DNA of 64,000 nucleotides from Fictibacillus arsenicus (GTDB taxonomy: Bacteria; Bacillota; Bacilli; Bacillales; Fictibacillaceae). A program made the position numbers and the translations under genes. The stretch is from positions 2,232,001-2,296,000 of the forward strand of contig NZ_CP016761.1 of NCBI RefSeq assembly GCF_001642935.1. The letters are read 5' to 3'. Positions 23,656 to 31,936 of this stretch are shown in pieces. The notes under the pieces are model-generated. The model searched no databases, was not told the DNA's origin, and worked only from the letters and a program-made list of their open reading frames with translations. Positions within the stretch are counted from its first letter, which is position 1, and each line of letters begins with the position of its first letter.

Positions 23656-23952
23656 TTATTTTTTCAGAAGCGAAATACGAAACGGAAATAATTCTCCTGT
23701 CATTATCTCGTTTACAATAGCTGGATCGTTAACCATGATTCTGTTCGCTTCTTCATTATCTACATTTTGCAAAATCACAACGCCGAAAGATGCATCTAGA
23801 CATGGACCTGCCAGTACGAGCTTATCTTCTTGCAAAAGATTTTGAAGGTAGAAAAAATGAGCTTCTAATGCATTTTTTTCTTCTTGCGACTGATTTTCCA
23901 TAAAATCTGATCGAATCGGTTTTATCTGATATAAAAACTCTCTGGTTTCCAA
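23656..23952 (-). CDS. YciI-family protein
   Basis: 98-residue ferredoxin-like-fold protein of the YciI/DGPF superfamily, starting at a TTG (METREFLYQIKPIR) with GGGGAG 7 nt upstream. The conserved core is AHFFYLQNLLQEDKLVLAGPCLD and FGVVILQNVDNEEAN, with the usual NDPAIVNEIM segment. Function of the family is mostly unknown. It lies between the dispersed repeat and the DEAD-box helicase gene on the minus strand. Confidence 0.85.
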   Translation of the reverse strand: METREFLYQIKPIRSDFMENQSQEEKNALEAHFFYLQNLLQEDKLVLAGPCLDASFGVVILQNVDNEEANRIMVNDPAIVNEIMTGELFPFRISLLKK

Positions 23953-24049
23953 AATAATCTCCCCTTTATAAGGGAAATTCTCTTATTAAACCCTTAATTC
24001 CTTTTTAAAATATCCATATAAAAGATCCCAAAAATAAAAACTTTTAGAT

Positions 24050-25282
24050 TTATCTGCTGTCTTTTGAATCTCTTTTCTTCTTATCTGAAAAAGGCTTTTT
24101 ATTCGCTGGCACCCCGTTTTTCTGAGGTGACTGTTTCTTAAACGTATTTTTTTGAATATCTTCTATAACGACATTGCCTCTTTCTAGGAGCTGCTTTTGC
24201 AGGGGCACATCTATATTCGCAGTCCATTTCTTTACAGATGACAATTCAGCTTTTGTTACGAGTGAGACAACCATTCCTTCCTTCCCCATTCTGCCGGTTC
24301 TTCCTGAACGGTGAACATATTGCTTAACGTCTTCAGGAAGCTCAAGATGTACAACATGTGTTACATCAGGTATATCCAGACCGCGTGTCGCAACATCCGT
24401 TGTTAAAAGTACTGGAATTTTCCCTCGTTTAAAATCATTTAATACTTTTTGTCTCTCTTGTTTTGTAGAGTTACCTGCCAGAACACCAAGTTTAATCTTT
24501 TTGTATTCAAGTTTTGAAGCGAATTCATCCATTTTCATGGAACTGTTGATAAAAACAATCGCTTTGATGCCAGGTGTATGGCGAATCAGCTTTCGAAGAT
24601 TATCCACCTTATCACGGTACTCGGATACCATGAACGAATGGGTCACCTGGTTTGCTGTTTCTTGTTTTTCCACTTTAATTATTGAAGGTTCTACTGCTAA
24701 TTTATTAGACCAATCTTCTGTCTTTTTATTAATTGTTGCAGATACAAATACGAGCTGTCGATCTTTTAATGTGGCACCTATTACTTGTTCGACATCCCCG
24801 TTAAAACCAGCTTCAATAATATGATCCGCTTCATCAATGACAATCGTTTTAACTTCATGCACCTTCAGTTTTTTGTTTTGTATCAATTCTTTTACTCGCC
24901 CTGGTGTCCCAACGATATATTGAGGCTTTTTCTTCAATTTATCAAGCTGCCTCTGCATATTTGCTCCTCCAATTAGAGAAGCTCCGCTGAGCCCGCTGTT
25001 TTCGGTAAACTTTTGGCAAACTTCATAAATCTGCATGGCAAGTTCTCTAGTTGGTGCAAGAAATACTACTTGTACATTTTTTGTTTCTGGATCTAGCTTT
25101 GCAAGTGCAGGCAAAGCATATGCAAGAGTTTTGCCCGTTCCAGTCGGGGACTCAATAACGATGTCTTTATTCTCTAATAAATTTGGAATAGCGCGTTCCT
25201 GAATGTCAGTTAGTGAAGTGAATCCGCTTTTATTCCACGCGTTTTGGATAAATTCCGGAAAACTATGTATCAGTTGTGTCAT
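24050..25282 (-). CDS. DEAD-box RNA helicase (YfmL-like)
   Basis: ATP-dependent RNA helicase of 410 residues. Q-motif FTSLTDIQERAIP, motif I SPTGTGKT, Ia PTRELAMQ, GG, TPGR, motif II DEAD (VIDEADHIIEAG), motif III SAT, and in the second domain ATRGLDIPD and HRSGRTGRMG. A short basic tail (KKPFSDKKKRD) may bind RNA. Closest B. subtilis paralogue by size is YfmL, a ribosome-assembly helicase; that assignment is by resemblance only. Start ATG overlaps the stop of the upstream gene as ATGA. Confidence 0.9.
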   Translation of the reverse strand: MTQLIHSFPEFIQNAWNKSGFTSLTDIQERAIPNLLENKDIVIESPTGTGKTLAYALPALAKLDPETKNVQVVFLAPTRELAMQIYEVCQKFTENSGLSGASLIGGANMQRQLDKLKKKPQYIVGTPGRVKELIQNKKLKVHEVKTIVIDEADHIIEAGFNGDVEQVIGATLKDRQLVFVSATINKKTEDWSNKLAVEPSIIKVEKQETANQVTHSFMVSEYRDKVDNLRKLIRHTPGIKAIVFINSSMKMDEFASKLEYKKIKLGVLAGNSTKQERQKVLNDFKRGKIPVLLTTDVATRGLDIPDVTHVVHLELPEDVKQYVHRSGRTGRMGKEGMVVSLVTKAELSSVKKWTANIDVPLQKQLLERGNVVIEDIQKNTFKKQSPQKNGVPANKKPFSDKKKRDSKDSR

Positions 25283-25818
25283 TTTTTATACCCCTTAAAA
25301 TATTCATTCATTTCTTTCATTGATGCGATAACCTGTTCAAGTACTAGTGAAAAACGTTCAGGTTCTTCTTCAGAAAAAGGCTTCTGTAAATGGATGGAGA
25401 TCGTGTTGCTGAATACGTTTCTTGATTCTCCATATATATAGGTAAGTTTTTGCTGAATATCTCCTTTTAAATCACCTTCTGACCATTTTTTTAAAATGGA
25501 TTGAAGCTGTTTGCAATCTGTTTCAATTTCATAAACAGGCGTTTCTATAAATATGGAAACCTTGCTGCCAGCCCCTTCAGGATTATCTTTTAGTTTTTCA
25601 GTTGCGTAATTTTCAAGGTTTGTATTTAAAGTAAGATTTCCTTTAAAAGACTGACTGATTCCTGAAACAATAAAATCAATTGAATAGCTTCTGCCGATAA
25701 CGGCAAGATCCACTAAATCTCTTCGATCTACAATTTCTATCGCGCCAGCAAAATCTAAATCATATACGGCACCTTCAAGCACAACCTTTAGATTATCATA
25801 AACCGATGGATGATACAT
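25279..25818 (-). CDS. Unrecognised 179-aa protein, coupled to DEAD-box helicase
   Basis: Starts MYHPSVYDNLKVVLEGAVYD after AAAGGAGCG; no signal peptide, membrane span or motif I recognise. The sequence is mixed, with YSIDFIVSGISQSFKG and KVSIFIETPVYEIETD resembling beta strands and a helical C-terminus. The stop overlaps the start of the helicase gene (ATGA), so the two are translationally coupled and may act together. The function is unknown. Confidence 0.8.
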   Translation of the reverse strand: MYHPSVYDNLKVVLEGAVYDLDFAGAIEIVDRRDLVDLAVIGRSYSIDFIVSGISQSFKGNLTLNTNLENYATEKLKDNPEGAGSKVSIFIETPVYEIETDCKQLQSILKKWSEGDLKGDIQQKLTYIYGESRNVFSNTISIHLQKPFSEEEPERFSLVLEQVIASMKEMNEYFKGYKK

Positions 25819-25869
25819 CTTGCTCGCTCCTTTATTTAAAAATAATTTATTTGTACGGTACGTGAAATT

Positions 25870-26235
25870 TTATTCTTCATCTGAACTCATTTGTTCTTTC
25901 ATCTGGTTCAAAACATACAATACCGATTTTACCATTTCAGTGATCCGCTTATCTTTCATATTTTTTTGAAAAACATAAACACCCAGGTAACCAATGTTCT
26001 CGGCTGCAGTCTTGATCTGAATCGGATATAAGTATTTAGGTTTATTTGTGATCACCCATTCACGTGCCAGCGGCTCCCACTCTTGTACCCTAAAATGGAT
26101 GCGGTCTGCAAACGGCTTAACTTCAGTATAGAAATCCGCTTCCGTTTCCCTTGCCTTTGTTTCTGTTTTATAAATATGAAACGCTTCATTAATATCAGCG
26201 ATTAATTCTGTCGTTTTTTTGTACAAATTGCTCAT
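25870..26235 (-). CDS. yppE: YppE family protein (DUF1798)
   Basis: 121-residue helical-bundle protein, starting MSNLYKKTTELIADINEAFH at ATG 26235 after GGAGGG. Family segments are DFYTEVKPFADRIH, EWEPLAREWVITNKP and the tyrosine-rich KYLYPIQIKTAAENI. B. subtilis yppE lies in the same recU-ponA neighbourhood; structure is known, function is not. The open frame extends 11 codons upstream without a ribosome site. Confidence 0.88.
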   Translation of the reverse strand: MSNLYKKTTELIADINEAFHIYKTETKARETEADFYTEVKPFADRIHFRVQEWEPLAREWVITNKPKYLYPIQIKTAAENIGYLGVYVFQKNMKDKRITEMVKSVLYVLNQMKEQMSSDEE

Positions 26236-26299
26236 AAAAAAGTCCCTCCATTCTTTATATCGTACCAAAGAATGAAGAGACTTACACTTTTCATTTCAT

Positions 26300-26809
26300 T
26301 TATAGTGTAAACAGACTCACAAACCAGTTCTTTTTTGGCTTTTCCTTAACATAAAGCTTTTCTTCTGGATAATTGTTTTTTAGTAATGCTACCTCAAGAT
26401 CCTGAAGACGTGCCTCCATGTTTTCCATTTTCTTTATAAGTTCTTCGAGTTCAGATGCATGCTGGAGCATTTGATAGGAAACAACTGCATCAGCTTTCTC
26501 TTCAACCTTCTTTTCTAATGCTTTAATAGCTGCATTAAGCCGGTCAAACTTCTCTTCAAACTGGGTTGGCAGTTCTACTGATTTCTCTGATGTTTGAAAT
26601 GACTGGATTTGAATATCACTCATCAATAATCCATTGTCGAGCTGAGCTTTGATCTCTCTTAACTGCTCGATGTCTTCTTGCTTGAACAAATAATGACCAT
26701 GTTCGTTCTTATCACATTGAATGTTAAAATGTCTGACCCAGCGCTGAACCGTTGTCGGATTCACCCCGAGTTCCTCAGAGACAGTTTTGGTCTTCAACAC
26801 CATTTCCAT
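26300..26809 (-). CDS. racA: Chromosome-anchoring protein RacA
   Basis: Sporulation protein that tethers oriC-proximal DNA to the cell pole through DivIVA. 169 residues: a MerR-like helix-turn-helix at the N-terminus (TKTVSEELGVNPTTVQRWVRHF) and a long coiled coil (about 75-145: FDRLNAAIKALEKKVEEK, LIKKMENMEARLQDLE), ending in a basic tail. Start ATG after GGGGAGGG. In B. subtilis racA lies elsewhere, so its place here by yppE is a local difference. A Spo0A box and a sigma-H-like promoter lie upstream. Confidence 0.85.
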   Translation of the reverse strand: MEMVLKTKTVSEELGVNPTTVQRWVRHFNIQCDKNEHGHYLFKQEDIEQLREIKAQLDNGLLMSDIQIQSFQTSEKSVELPTQFEEKFDRLNAAIKALEKKVEEKADAVVSYQMLQHASELEELIKKMENMEARLQDLEVALLKNNYPEEKLYVKEKPKKNWFVSLFTL

Positions 26810-26893
26810 TATGAATCCCTCCCCGTTTTCTTGTAGGAACTAATTTCGTGCTGTATCCTCTTATCCCCTTCACACGTGACAAAACTAGTTTTT

Positions 26894-26940
26894 ATTCGGC
26901 AAAGAAAGTGCAAATTTACTTTTTCAACATAAATTCGACA
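26894..26940 (-). promoter_or_regulatory. Candidate sigma-H promoter with Spo0A box for racA
   Basis: Minus strand: AAAGTAAAT (26914-26922, one mismatch to RNAGGAWWW), then CGAAT (GAAT at 26894-26897). Upstream is TGTCGAA (26934-26940), an exact Spo0A box. racA is induced early in sporulation in B. subtilis, so the arrangement is plausible; spacing is 1-2 nt off ideal. Confidence 0.5.
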
Positions 26941-26958
26941 GCTATTTGTTGATTGTTT

Positions 26959-26988
26959 GTATATTCAGTCGCATCAACCGTAAAACTA
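26959..26988 (+). promoter_or_regulatory. Candidate sigma-F/G forespore promoter
   Basis: GTATA (26959-26963), 15-bp spacer, CGTAAAACTA (26979-26988): matches the sigma-F consensus GYATA-N15-GGNNANANTR except the first G of the -10. It precedes the 44-codon ORF by about 37 nt. Confidence 0.6.
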
Positions 26989-27024
26989 ATATGAGTTCAC
27001 GTTTTTTAAAAGGAGGTGCAAAAA

Positions 27025-27159
27025 ATGAACGAAGACAGCAAACAGCAAAGGAAGCAGGATCAATATTCACAACAGCAAGGAACTGAAAAAACAGAACAAA
27101 AGCAAAACACAGGTTATGGTGATAAAAAACTGAATGGTCCAGATATTCCAAGCACGTAA
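27025..27159 (+). CDS. Small hydrophilic protein, 44 aa, likely spore protein
   Basis: ATG at 27025 with AAAGGAGGTG at 7 nt, one of the best ribosome sites in the window, followed after the stop by a strong terminator. The product is Gln/Lys-rich without hydrophobic stretches (starts MNEDSKQQRKQDQYSQQQ, ends YGDKKLNGPDIPST). Composition and a forespore-type promoter suggest a minor small acid-soluble spore protein; I cannot assign it to a named SASP. It is divergent from racA and convergent with yppC. Confidence 0.75.
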   Translation: MNEDSKQQRKQDQYSQQQGTEKTEQKQNTGYGDKKLNGPDIPST

Positions 27160-27164
27160 CAATG

Positions 27165-27196
27165 AAAAAGACGGTATCTCCTCTGCCGTCTTTTTG
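27165..27196. terminator. Bidirectional terminator, small ORF and yppC
   Basis: AAAAAGACGG / CCGTCTTTTT stem-loop between two convergent genes. Confidence 0.9.
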
Positions 27197-27199
27197 TAT

Positions 27200-28156
27200 T
27201 TAACGATTTTGTATCCATTCTTTTAATAGAATGCCTATTTTAATTTGTCTTTGTTTTTGTTTATACCAATCTGTAAGACATGGTTTTTGAATTTTCTTTA
27301 CGGGATGATAAAAAACCTCCGTATTCATTCCCTTTCTATACCAGTCTTTCGTAGACTTTCTATGATGGTGGACAATCGGATAGACCATCCTGAGAAGCGG
27401 TGTCTCCCTCATTTTTTTCGGATAGACATACTTTTCAAAATCATGCCTTGAACCGGTATGGGTAACAGCATCAGAAAAACGAATTATCTCCTCACTCCAC
27501 CTCGACTCAAACAAAATGGTGTAAAGCATCTTTCCCGTTTCTATTCTATTTTTTACAGTTTTAAATCCATGAACTGAAATTCCGTATACATCGCCTGAAA
27601 GAACAGGAAAGAGTACTGTGCTGAAATGCATATAGTCTTGGAGCAGAAATGGCACTCCTGAAAATATCCTTTTGTTATAAAAAGAATTTTTAATCACTGG
27701 ATTTTCTATCACATGCTGTTCATTGATGATCAATGATGTACATATTCTTTTTATATCCCTTTCGATCCAAAAGCGGTGCCATTCTTTTTTCATGAATGTT
27801 GAAACATAAAAGTTATCCAGCAGATCAAATAATGGAGCCCCTTTCTCTTTGGAGTATTCATAAAGCAGCAGCTGAGGATAAGCATCCTGGAAAATCAGCC
27901 AGTTTGCACGTTCATATGTATGAAATAAATGTTTTCTTGTATCTTTAGATAAAAATCTTGGAAGCCAATCTCCTTTTAGATCACACATGCTGTATCCAGC
28001 GTTTCGGGACACTAAACTTGCGAGCATTGCCCATCTTATCTCAGGATTTCTTTTAAAAAAAGCGGCATAGCTTACGGTACGTGAAATATTATCACGATTT
28101 TGTGAAATCGTATTATTCAAGATTGTCATTGTTATATCCTGATACCGCTCTTTCAC
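27200..28156 (-). CDS. yppC: DUF2515 family protein YppC
   Basis: 318-residue protein of unknown function, found beside recU and ponA in Bacillus. Start taken at GTG 28156 (MKERYQDITMTILNN) because AGGAGG is 6 nt before it; the frame stays open for 50 more codons, but that part overlaps the divergent glutaredoxin gene start. Segments FFKRNPEIRWAMLASLVSRN, FHTYERANWLIFQDAYPQLL and ILFESRWSEEIIRFSDAV are typical. No catalytic motif or membrane span recognised. Confidence 0.88.
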   Translation of the reverse strand: MKERYQDITMTILNNTISQNRDNISRTVSYAAFFKRNPEIRWAMLASLVSRNAGYSMCDLKGDWLPRFLSKDTRKHLFHTYERANWLIFQDAYPQLLLYEYSKEKGAPLFDLLDNFYVSTFMKKEWHRFWIERDIKRICTSLIINEQHVIENPVIKNSFYNKRIFSGVPFLLQDYMHFSTVLFPVLSGDVYGISVHGFKTVKNRIETGKMLYTILFESRWSEEIIRFSDAVTHTGSRHDFEKYVYPKKMRETPLLRMVYPIVHHHRKSTKDWYRKGMNTEVFYHPVKKIQKPCLTDWYKQKQRQIKIGILLKEWIQNR

Positions 28157-28286
28157 ACTGTGCCTCCTATGATTCGTTCTCTCTTTTATCGTTTGCTTCA
28201 GCACTATAAAATATTTGTATCGCGTAAGAAAAAGGAGTAAACTAGTCTTTATGAAAGATGCAAAATGGAAAAAGGAGGCATAAAAA

Positions 28287-28532
28287 TTGGAGAAAAAAGT
28301 AATCATCTACACACAGGAAACGTGCCCTCCATGCTTCGCAGAAAAAGAGTGGCTGAAAGCAAATAATATTGAATTCGAAGAACGCGACATACGAAAAAAT
28401 CAAAGCTATATGAAGGAAGTTATGGATCTGGGTGCTTCGGCAACTCCTGTTACTGTAATCAAGACAGAAGAAGGCAATCAGGTTGTAATGGGCTTTAAAG
28501 AAGATGAACTTTCTGTACTATTAAAAAAGTAA
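28287..28532 (+). CDS. Glutaredoxin-like thiol-disulphide protein
   Basis: 81-residue thioredoxin-fold protein with the active site CPPC (YTQETCPPCFAEKEWL, about residues 9-24), the cis-Pro in ASATPVTVIK and a GFKEDEL C-terminal segment, as in NrdH/glutaredoxin-like redoxins. Start is a TTG (MEKKVIIY) with GGAGG 8 nt upstream. It lies between yppC and recU, where B. subtilis has no such gene. Bacillithiol made by bshA and bshB1 at 46-48 kb is a possible reductant partner; that link is speculation. Confidence 0.85.
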   Translation: MEKKVIIYTQETCPPCFAEKEWLKANNIEFEERDIRKNQSYMKEVMDLGASATPVTVIKTEEGNQVVMGFKEDELSVLLKK

Positions 28533-28540
28533 ACTAAAGC

Positions 28541-28584
28541 GGGCTATGTGTATCTATTTTCGTAATATGCGCATAGCCATCTTT
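28541..28584 (+). terminator. Possible weak terminator between redoxin and recU
   Basis: GGCTATGTG / CGCATAGCC stem with a 20-nt loop followed by ATCTTTAATT. The T-run is broken, so it may be only partial and recU could be read through. Confidence 0.4.
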
Positions 28585-28604
28585 AATTGAAAAGGAGATG
28601 AATC

Positions 28605-29228
28605 ATGGGAACCTTTCATTATCCAAATGGTAAGAAAGTGACTTCTGTAACTAAAACAAGATCGTCTTCCTCATCTTCTGTTAAAAAAGAAGTTTCATAC
28701 AGCAACAGAGGGATGTCGCTCGAAGACGATATCAATCAAAGCAATCAATTTTATCTCTTAACGAATAAAGCGATCATTCACAAAAAACCGACTCCCGTAC
28801 AAATCGTGAATGTTGAGTACCCGAAAAGATCTGCAGCTGTCATTCGTGAAGCATACTTTAAACTCGCTTCTACAACCGATTATAACGGTGTATATAAAGG
28901 AAGATATATTGACTTTGAAGCAAAAGAAACAAAGAACAAGACGAGTTTTCCGCTTAAGAATTTTCATGAGCATCAGATCACACATATGCAGCAGATTCTA
29001 GATCATGGCGGAATATCTTTTATCATTCTTCGATTCTCTTCTACGGATGAAAGCTATCTGCTGGACAGCTCTTACCTTGTTCACTATTGGAAGGAACAAA
29101 GCATGGGGAGAAAATCAATTCCAAAGGGTGAAATAGAAGAAAAAGGATATTCTATTACTAACGGGTATCAACCTAGGCTGAATTATTTAGAAACAGTAGA
29201 TCGTGTCTATTTCTATCCTTCTCTTTGA
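28605..29228 (+). CDS. recU: Holliday junction resolvase RecU
   Basis: Resolves Holliday junctions in recombination and chromosome segregation. 207 residues. Conserved segments: NRGMSLEDDINQSNQFYL, IHKKPTPVQIV, the catalytic acidic motif in YKGRYIDFEAKETKNK (D and ExK of the restriction-nuclease fold), and FHEHQITHMQQI. Serine-rich N-terminus (TRSSSSSSVKK) is typical of Bacillus. Start ATG after AAAGGAGATG. Followed 76 nt later by ponA in the same direction, as in B. subtilis. Confidence 0.96.
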   Translation: MGTFHYPNGKKVTSVTKTRSSSSSSVKKEVSYSNRGMSLEDDINQSNQFYLLTNKAIIHKKPTPVQIVNVEYPKRSAAVIREAYFKLASTTDYNGVYKGRYIDFEAKETKNKTSFPLKNFHEHQITHMQQILDHGGISFIILRFSSTDESYLLDSSYLVHYWKEQSMGRKSIPKGEIEEKGYSITNGYQPRLNYLETVDRVYFYPSL

Positions 29229-29304
29229 TTGTTCATAAACTCAGAATTGGCCACGAATATTGATAATGTTAGTTTTTTTATGAAGTTGAAAGGTTGGTAA
29301 AACT

Positions 29305-31890
29305 ATGTCAAAAGATTACCGAAGCCGGGTAGAAAGAAGACAATCTTCTAATGGTTCTACACCGGCAAAGAAAACGAAAAAGCCAAGACGCAATTGGAAA
29401 AAGACTCTCCTATTGCTTGCAGTTATTTTAGGATTATTAGGACTTTTAACAGTAGGTGTAATCGCAGCTACTTCTCCAAAGCTTGATCCGAAGAAACTAG
29501 AAACACCTGTATCTTCTAAAATCATGGATATGAATGATAAAGAAGTTTCTCTTGTTTCAGGGCAAGAAAAAAGAATCAGGGTTAAGATAAATGAAATCCC
29601 TGAACCTGTTCAAAATGCGTTTATCGCAACGGAAGACGTCCGTTTCCGCAAACATAGCGGTGTTGATGTCAGACGTTTATTCGGTGCTGCATTCGCTAAC
29701 GTAACAGAAGGATTTGGTGCTGAAGGTGCAAGTACGATTTCACAGCAGGTCATTAAGAACACGATCCTGACTAATGAAAAATCACTCACTAGAAAGATCC
29801 GAGAAGCTTATCTTTCTGTTCAGCTAGAACAAAAATATTCTAAGGATCAGATCTTGGAAATGTATTTAAATAAGATTTATTTTGGTAAAGGTGCATACGG
29901 AATTGCAACAGCCGCAAAAGTGTACTTTAACAAAGATGTAAGCGAACTTGAATTGCATGAAGCAGCTCTTTTAGCAGGGTTGCCAAAAGCACCAAGCTAT
30001 TACGATCCAACTGTTAATCCAAAGGAAGCTGAACATAGACGGAATGTAGTCCTTAATTTAATGGCTCAGCATAAATTTATTTCTAAAGAAGATGCAGAAA
30101 AAGCGAAGAGTATTTCTGTAAAAGATAGTCTTGTAAAAGGTGAAGTTAAGACCGAAACACGTCCTTATGATGCTTATATTAAGCAAGTAATGGATGATGT
30201 AAAAGATATCGACGGTCTTGAAAAAGTAGACATCTTCTCTTCTGGACTGAAGATCTATACAAACCTTGATACAAAAGCACAGCAGGTTACAGAAGATGTA
30301 TTGAAAGCTAAATTAGAGCCCGAGCATGAGCTGTTACAGTCTGGTGTCGCGATCGTTGATACGAAAACAGGTGCAATACGTGCTGTCGGCAGCGGCCGCG
30401 GAAACGAATTGAGCAACCAGTTCTCAACACGAATCACTCGCCAGCCAGGGTCAACTATCAAACCAATCCTGGACTACGGTCCGGCCATCGAAAATAAAAA
30501 ATGGAGCACAGCTCATATGTTAAATGATGAGCCCGTAAAGATTGGTGACGTAACCATCAATAACTTCAACAAGAAAAACGTTGGAGATATTACGATGCGC
30601 CAAGCCCTTGTTGAATCTAAAAATACAACGGCTGTGAAGACATTCCAAGAAGTTGGTGCTGAAGAAGCTACTGACTTTGCAAATAAGCTTGGATTTGACT
30701 TAGATCCAGACACCACTTACCCGTCTTATGCGATCGGCGGATTTGAACAAGGAGTATCACCGCTTACAATGGCAGGTGCTTATCAAGCATTCGGAAACGG
30801 CGGTGTTTACACGAAACCGACTACCATCCGTAAGATTGAATTCCCTGACGGAAGAGTCATCGAAGTCGACCCAGAACCAAAAGCAGCTATGAAAGATTAC
30901 ACGGCTTACATGATCACAGATATGTTAAAAGATGTTATGGACCGTGGTACAGGGACACAAGCCAATGTGAGCGGATTAAAATTAGCTGGAAAAACAGGTA
31001 CGACAAACTTCCCTAAAGACCTTCGGGATCAATACGGCATGCCAAGTAATGCTACAAAAGATGCGTGGATGGCTGGTTATACAACTACCTATACTGCAGC
31101 TGTATGGACGGGTTATGATAAATACCAAGATGATGAAGGAAATGCTCTATACCTGGATAAAACGAAAGACGATTATTCAAAGCAGGTCTTTAAAGACATC
31201 ATGAGTCAGCTTAAGCACAAGAACACAGACTTCAAGAAACCGAAATCTGTGACTGAAGTTCCGATGGAAAAAGGAACTGGGAAACGTGCAAGTGAGTTTA
31301 CGCCAGATTCTGAAAAGATCATCGAACTGTTCGTAAAAGGATCTAAATTGCCAGATGTAAGTGACAAGTTCGAGAAACCAACCGGCATTGAAGGACTTGA
31401 AGCGAAGTTCGATGAAAAGAAAAATGAGATCGAAGTAAAATGGAAATACGAGAAAAAAGAAGGTGTTACCTTTAAGGTCCTTGCAAGCTATAACGATGGA
31501 CCGATGCAGGAAAGAGCAACTATCAACGATACGAAATTTGTTGTTCCATCCCCTGCTCCTGGTAAATACACGTTCCAAGTGATAGCAGTCGACAGTGAAA
31601 ACAACACTGAAAGCGAACCTGCAGAAACATCAATTACGATTGAAGCGCCTGAAGGAGAACAACCGCCGCAGCCACCTGGTGAAGGTGAACCGGGCACTCC
31701 TCCTGGCGAAGGTGAACCAGGTACCCCTCCAGGTCAAGGTGAACCGGGAACACCGCCTCCTTCTGGCGGAGAACCTGGTACTGAACCTCCTCCGGGTCAA
31801 GAACCCGGTACTCCACCTCCGGGTCAAGGAGGCGGAGATGAGGAAGAGGAAGACGGCGGAGGCTTGCAGTTCCCTCCATTTAACCAGTAA
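29305..31890 (+). CDS. ponA: Class A penicillin-binding protein 1A/1B
   Basis: Bifunctional peptidoglycan synthase, 861 residues. Short basic cytoplasmic tail, one membrane helix at about 35-55 (LLLLAVILGLLGLLTVGVIA), glycosyltransferase domain with EDVRFRKHSGVD and GASTISQQVIKN, transpeptidase domain with the SxxK serine in RQPGSTIKPI, SKN in ESKNTTAVK and the KTGT triad in LAGKTGTTNF. A fibronectin-III-like domain (about 720-790) precedes a Gly/Pro/Glu repeat tail. GpsB (6.3 kb) is the expected partner. Start ATG lies 8 nt after GGTTGG, a weak ribosome site. Confidence 0.96.
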   Translation: MSKDYRSRVERRQSSNGSTPAKKTKKPRRNWKKTLLLLAVILGLLGLLTVGVIAATSPKLDPKKLETPVSSKIMDMNDKEVSLVSGQEKRIRVKINEIPEPVQNAFIATEDVRFRKHSGVDVRRLFGAAFANVTEGFGAEGASTISQQVIKNTILTNEKSLTRKIREAYLSVQLEQKYSKDQILEMYLNKIYFGKGAYGIATAAKVYFNKDVSELELHEAALLAGLPKAPSYYDPTVNPKEAEHRRNVVLNLMAQHKFISKEDAEKAKSISVKDSLVKGEVKTETRPYDAYIKQVMDDVKDIDGLEKVDIFSSGLKIYTNLDTKAQQVTEDVLKAKLEPEHELLQSGVAIVDTKTGAIRAVGSGRGNELSNQFSTRITRQPGSTIKPILDYGPAIENKKWSTAHMLNDEPVKIGDVTINNFNKKNVGDITMRQALVESKNTTAVKTFQEVGAEEATDFANKLGFDLDPDTTYPSYAIGGFEQGVSPLTMAGAYQAFGNGGVYTKPTTIRKIEFPDGRVIEVDPEPKAAMKDYTAYMITDMLKDVMDRGTGTQANVSGLKLAGKTGTTNFPKDLRDQYGMPSNATKDAWMAGYTTTYTAAVWTGYDKYQDDEGNALYLDKTKDDYSKQVFKDIMSQLKHKNTDFKKPKSVTEVPMEKGTGKRASEFTPDSEKIIELFVKGSKLPDVSDKFEKPTGIEGLEAKFDEKKNEIEVKWKYEKKEGVTFKVLASYNDGPMQERATINDTKFVVPSPAPGKYTFQVIAVDSENNTESEPAETSITIEAPEGEQPPQPPGEGEPGTPPGEGEPGTPPGQGEPGTPPPSGGEPGTEPPPGQEPGTPPPGQGGGDEEEEDGGGLQFPPFNQ
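31678..31830 (+). repeat. GEPGTPP-type repeats encoding the PonA tail
   Basis: Imperfect repeats of about 30 nt built on GGTGAACCGGGCACTCCTCC encode (G)EPGTPPG-x units inside ponA. Such tracts usually vary in number between strains. Confidence 0.75.
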
Positions 31891-31897
31891 TAAACAT

Positions 31898-31936
31898 TAA
31901 AAATCCGCCAGCTATTTAAGCTGGCGGATTTTTTAT
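31898..31936. terminator. Bidirectional terminator, ponA and SleL-like gene
   Basis: AAATCCGCCAGC / GCTGGCGGATTTTTT stem-loop between convergent genes, with A- and T-runs on both sides. Confidence 0.9.

Noticed and set aside
28157-28306. 50-codon N-terminal extension of yppC
   Set aside because: It overlaps the start of the divergent redoxin gene and lacks a ribosome site; AGGAGG lies before the internal GTG.
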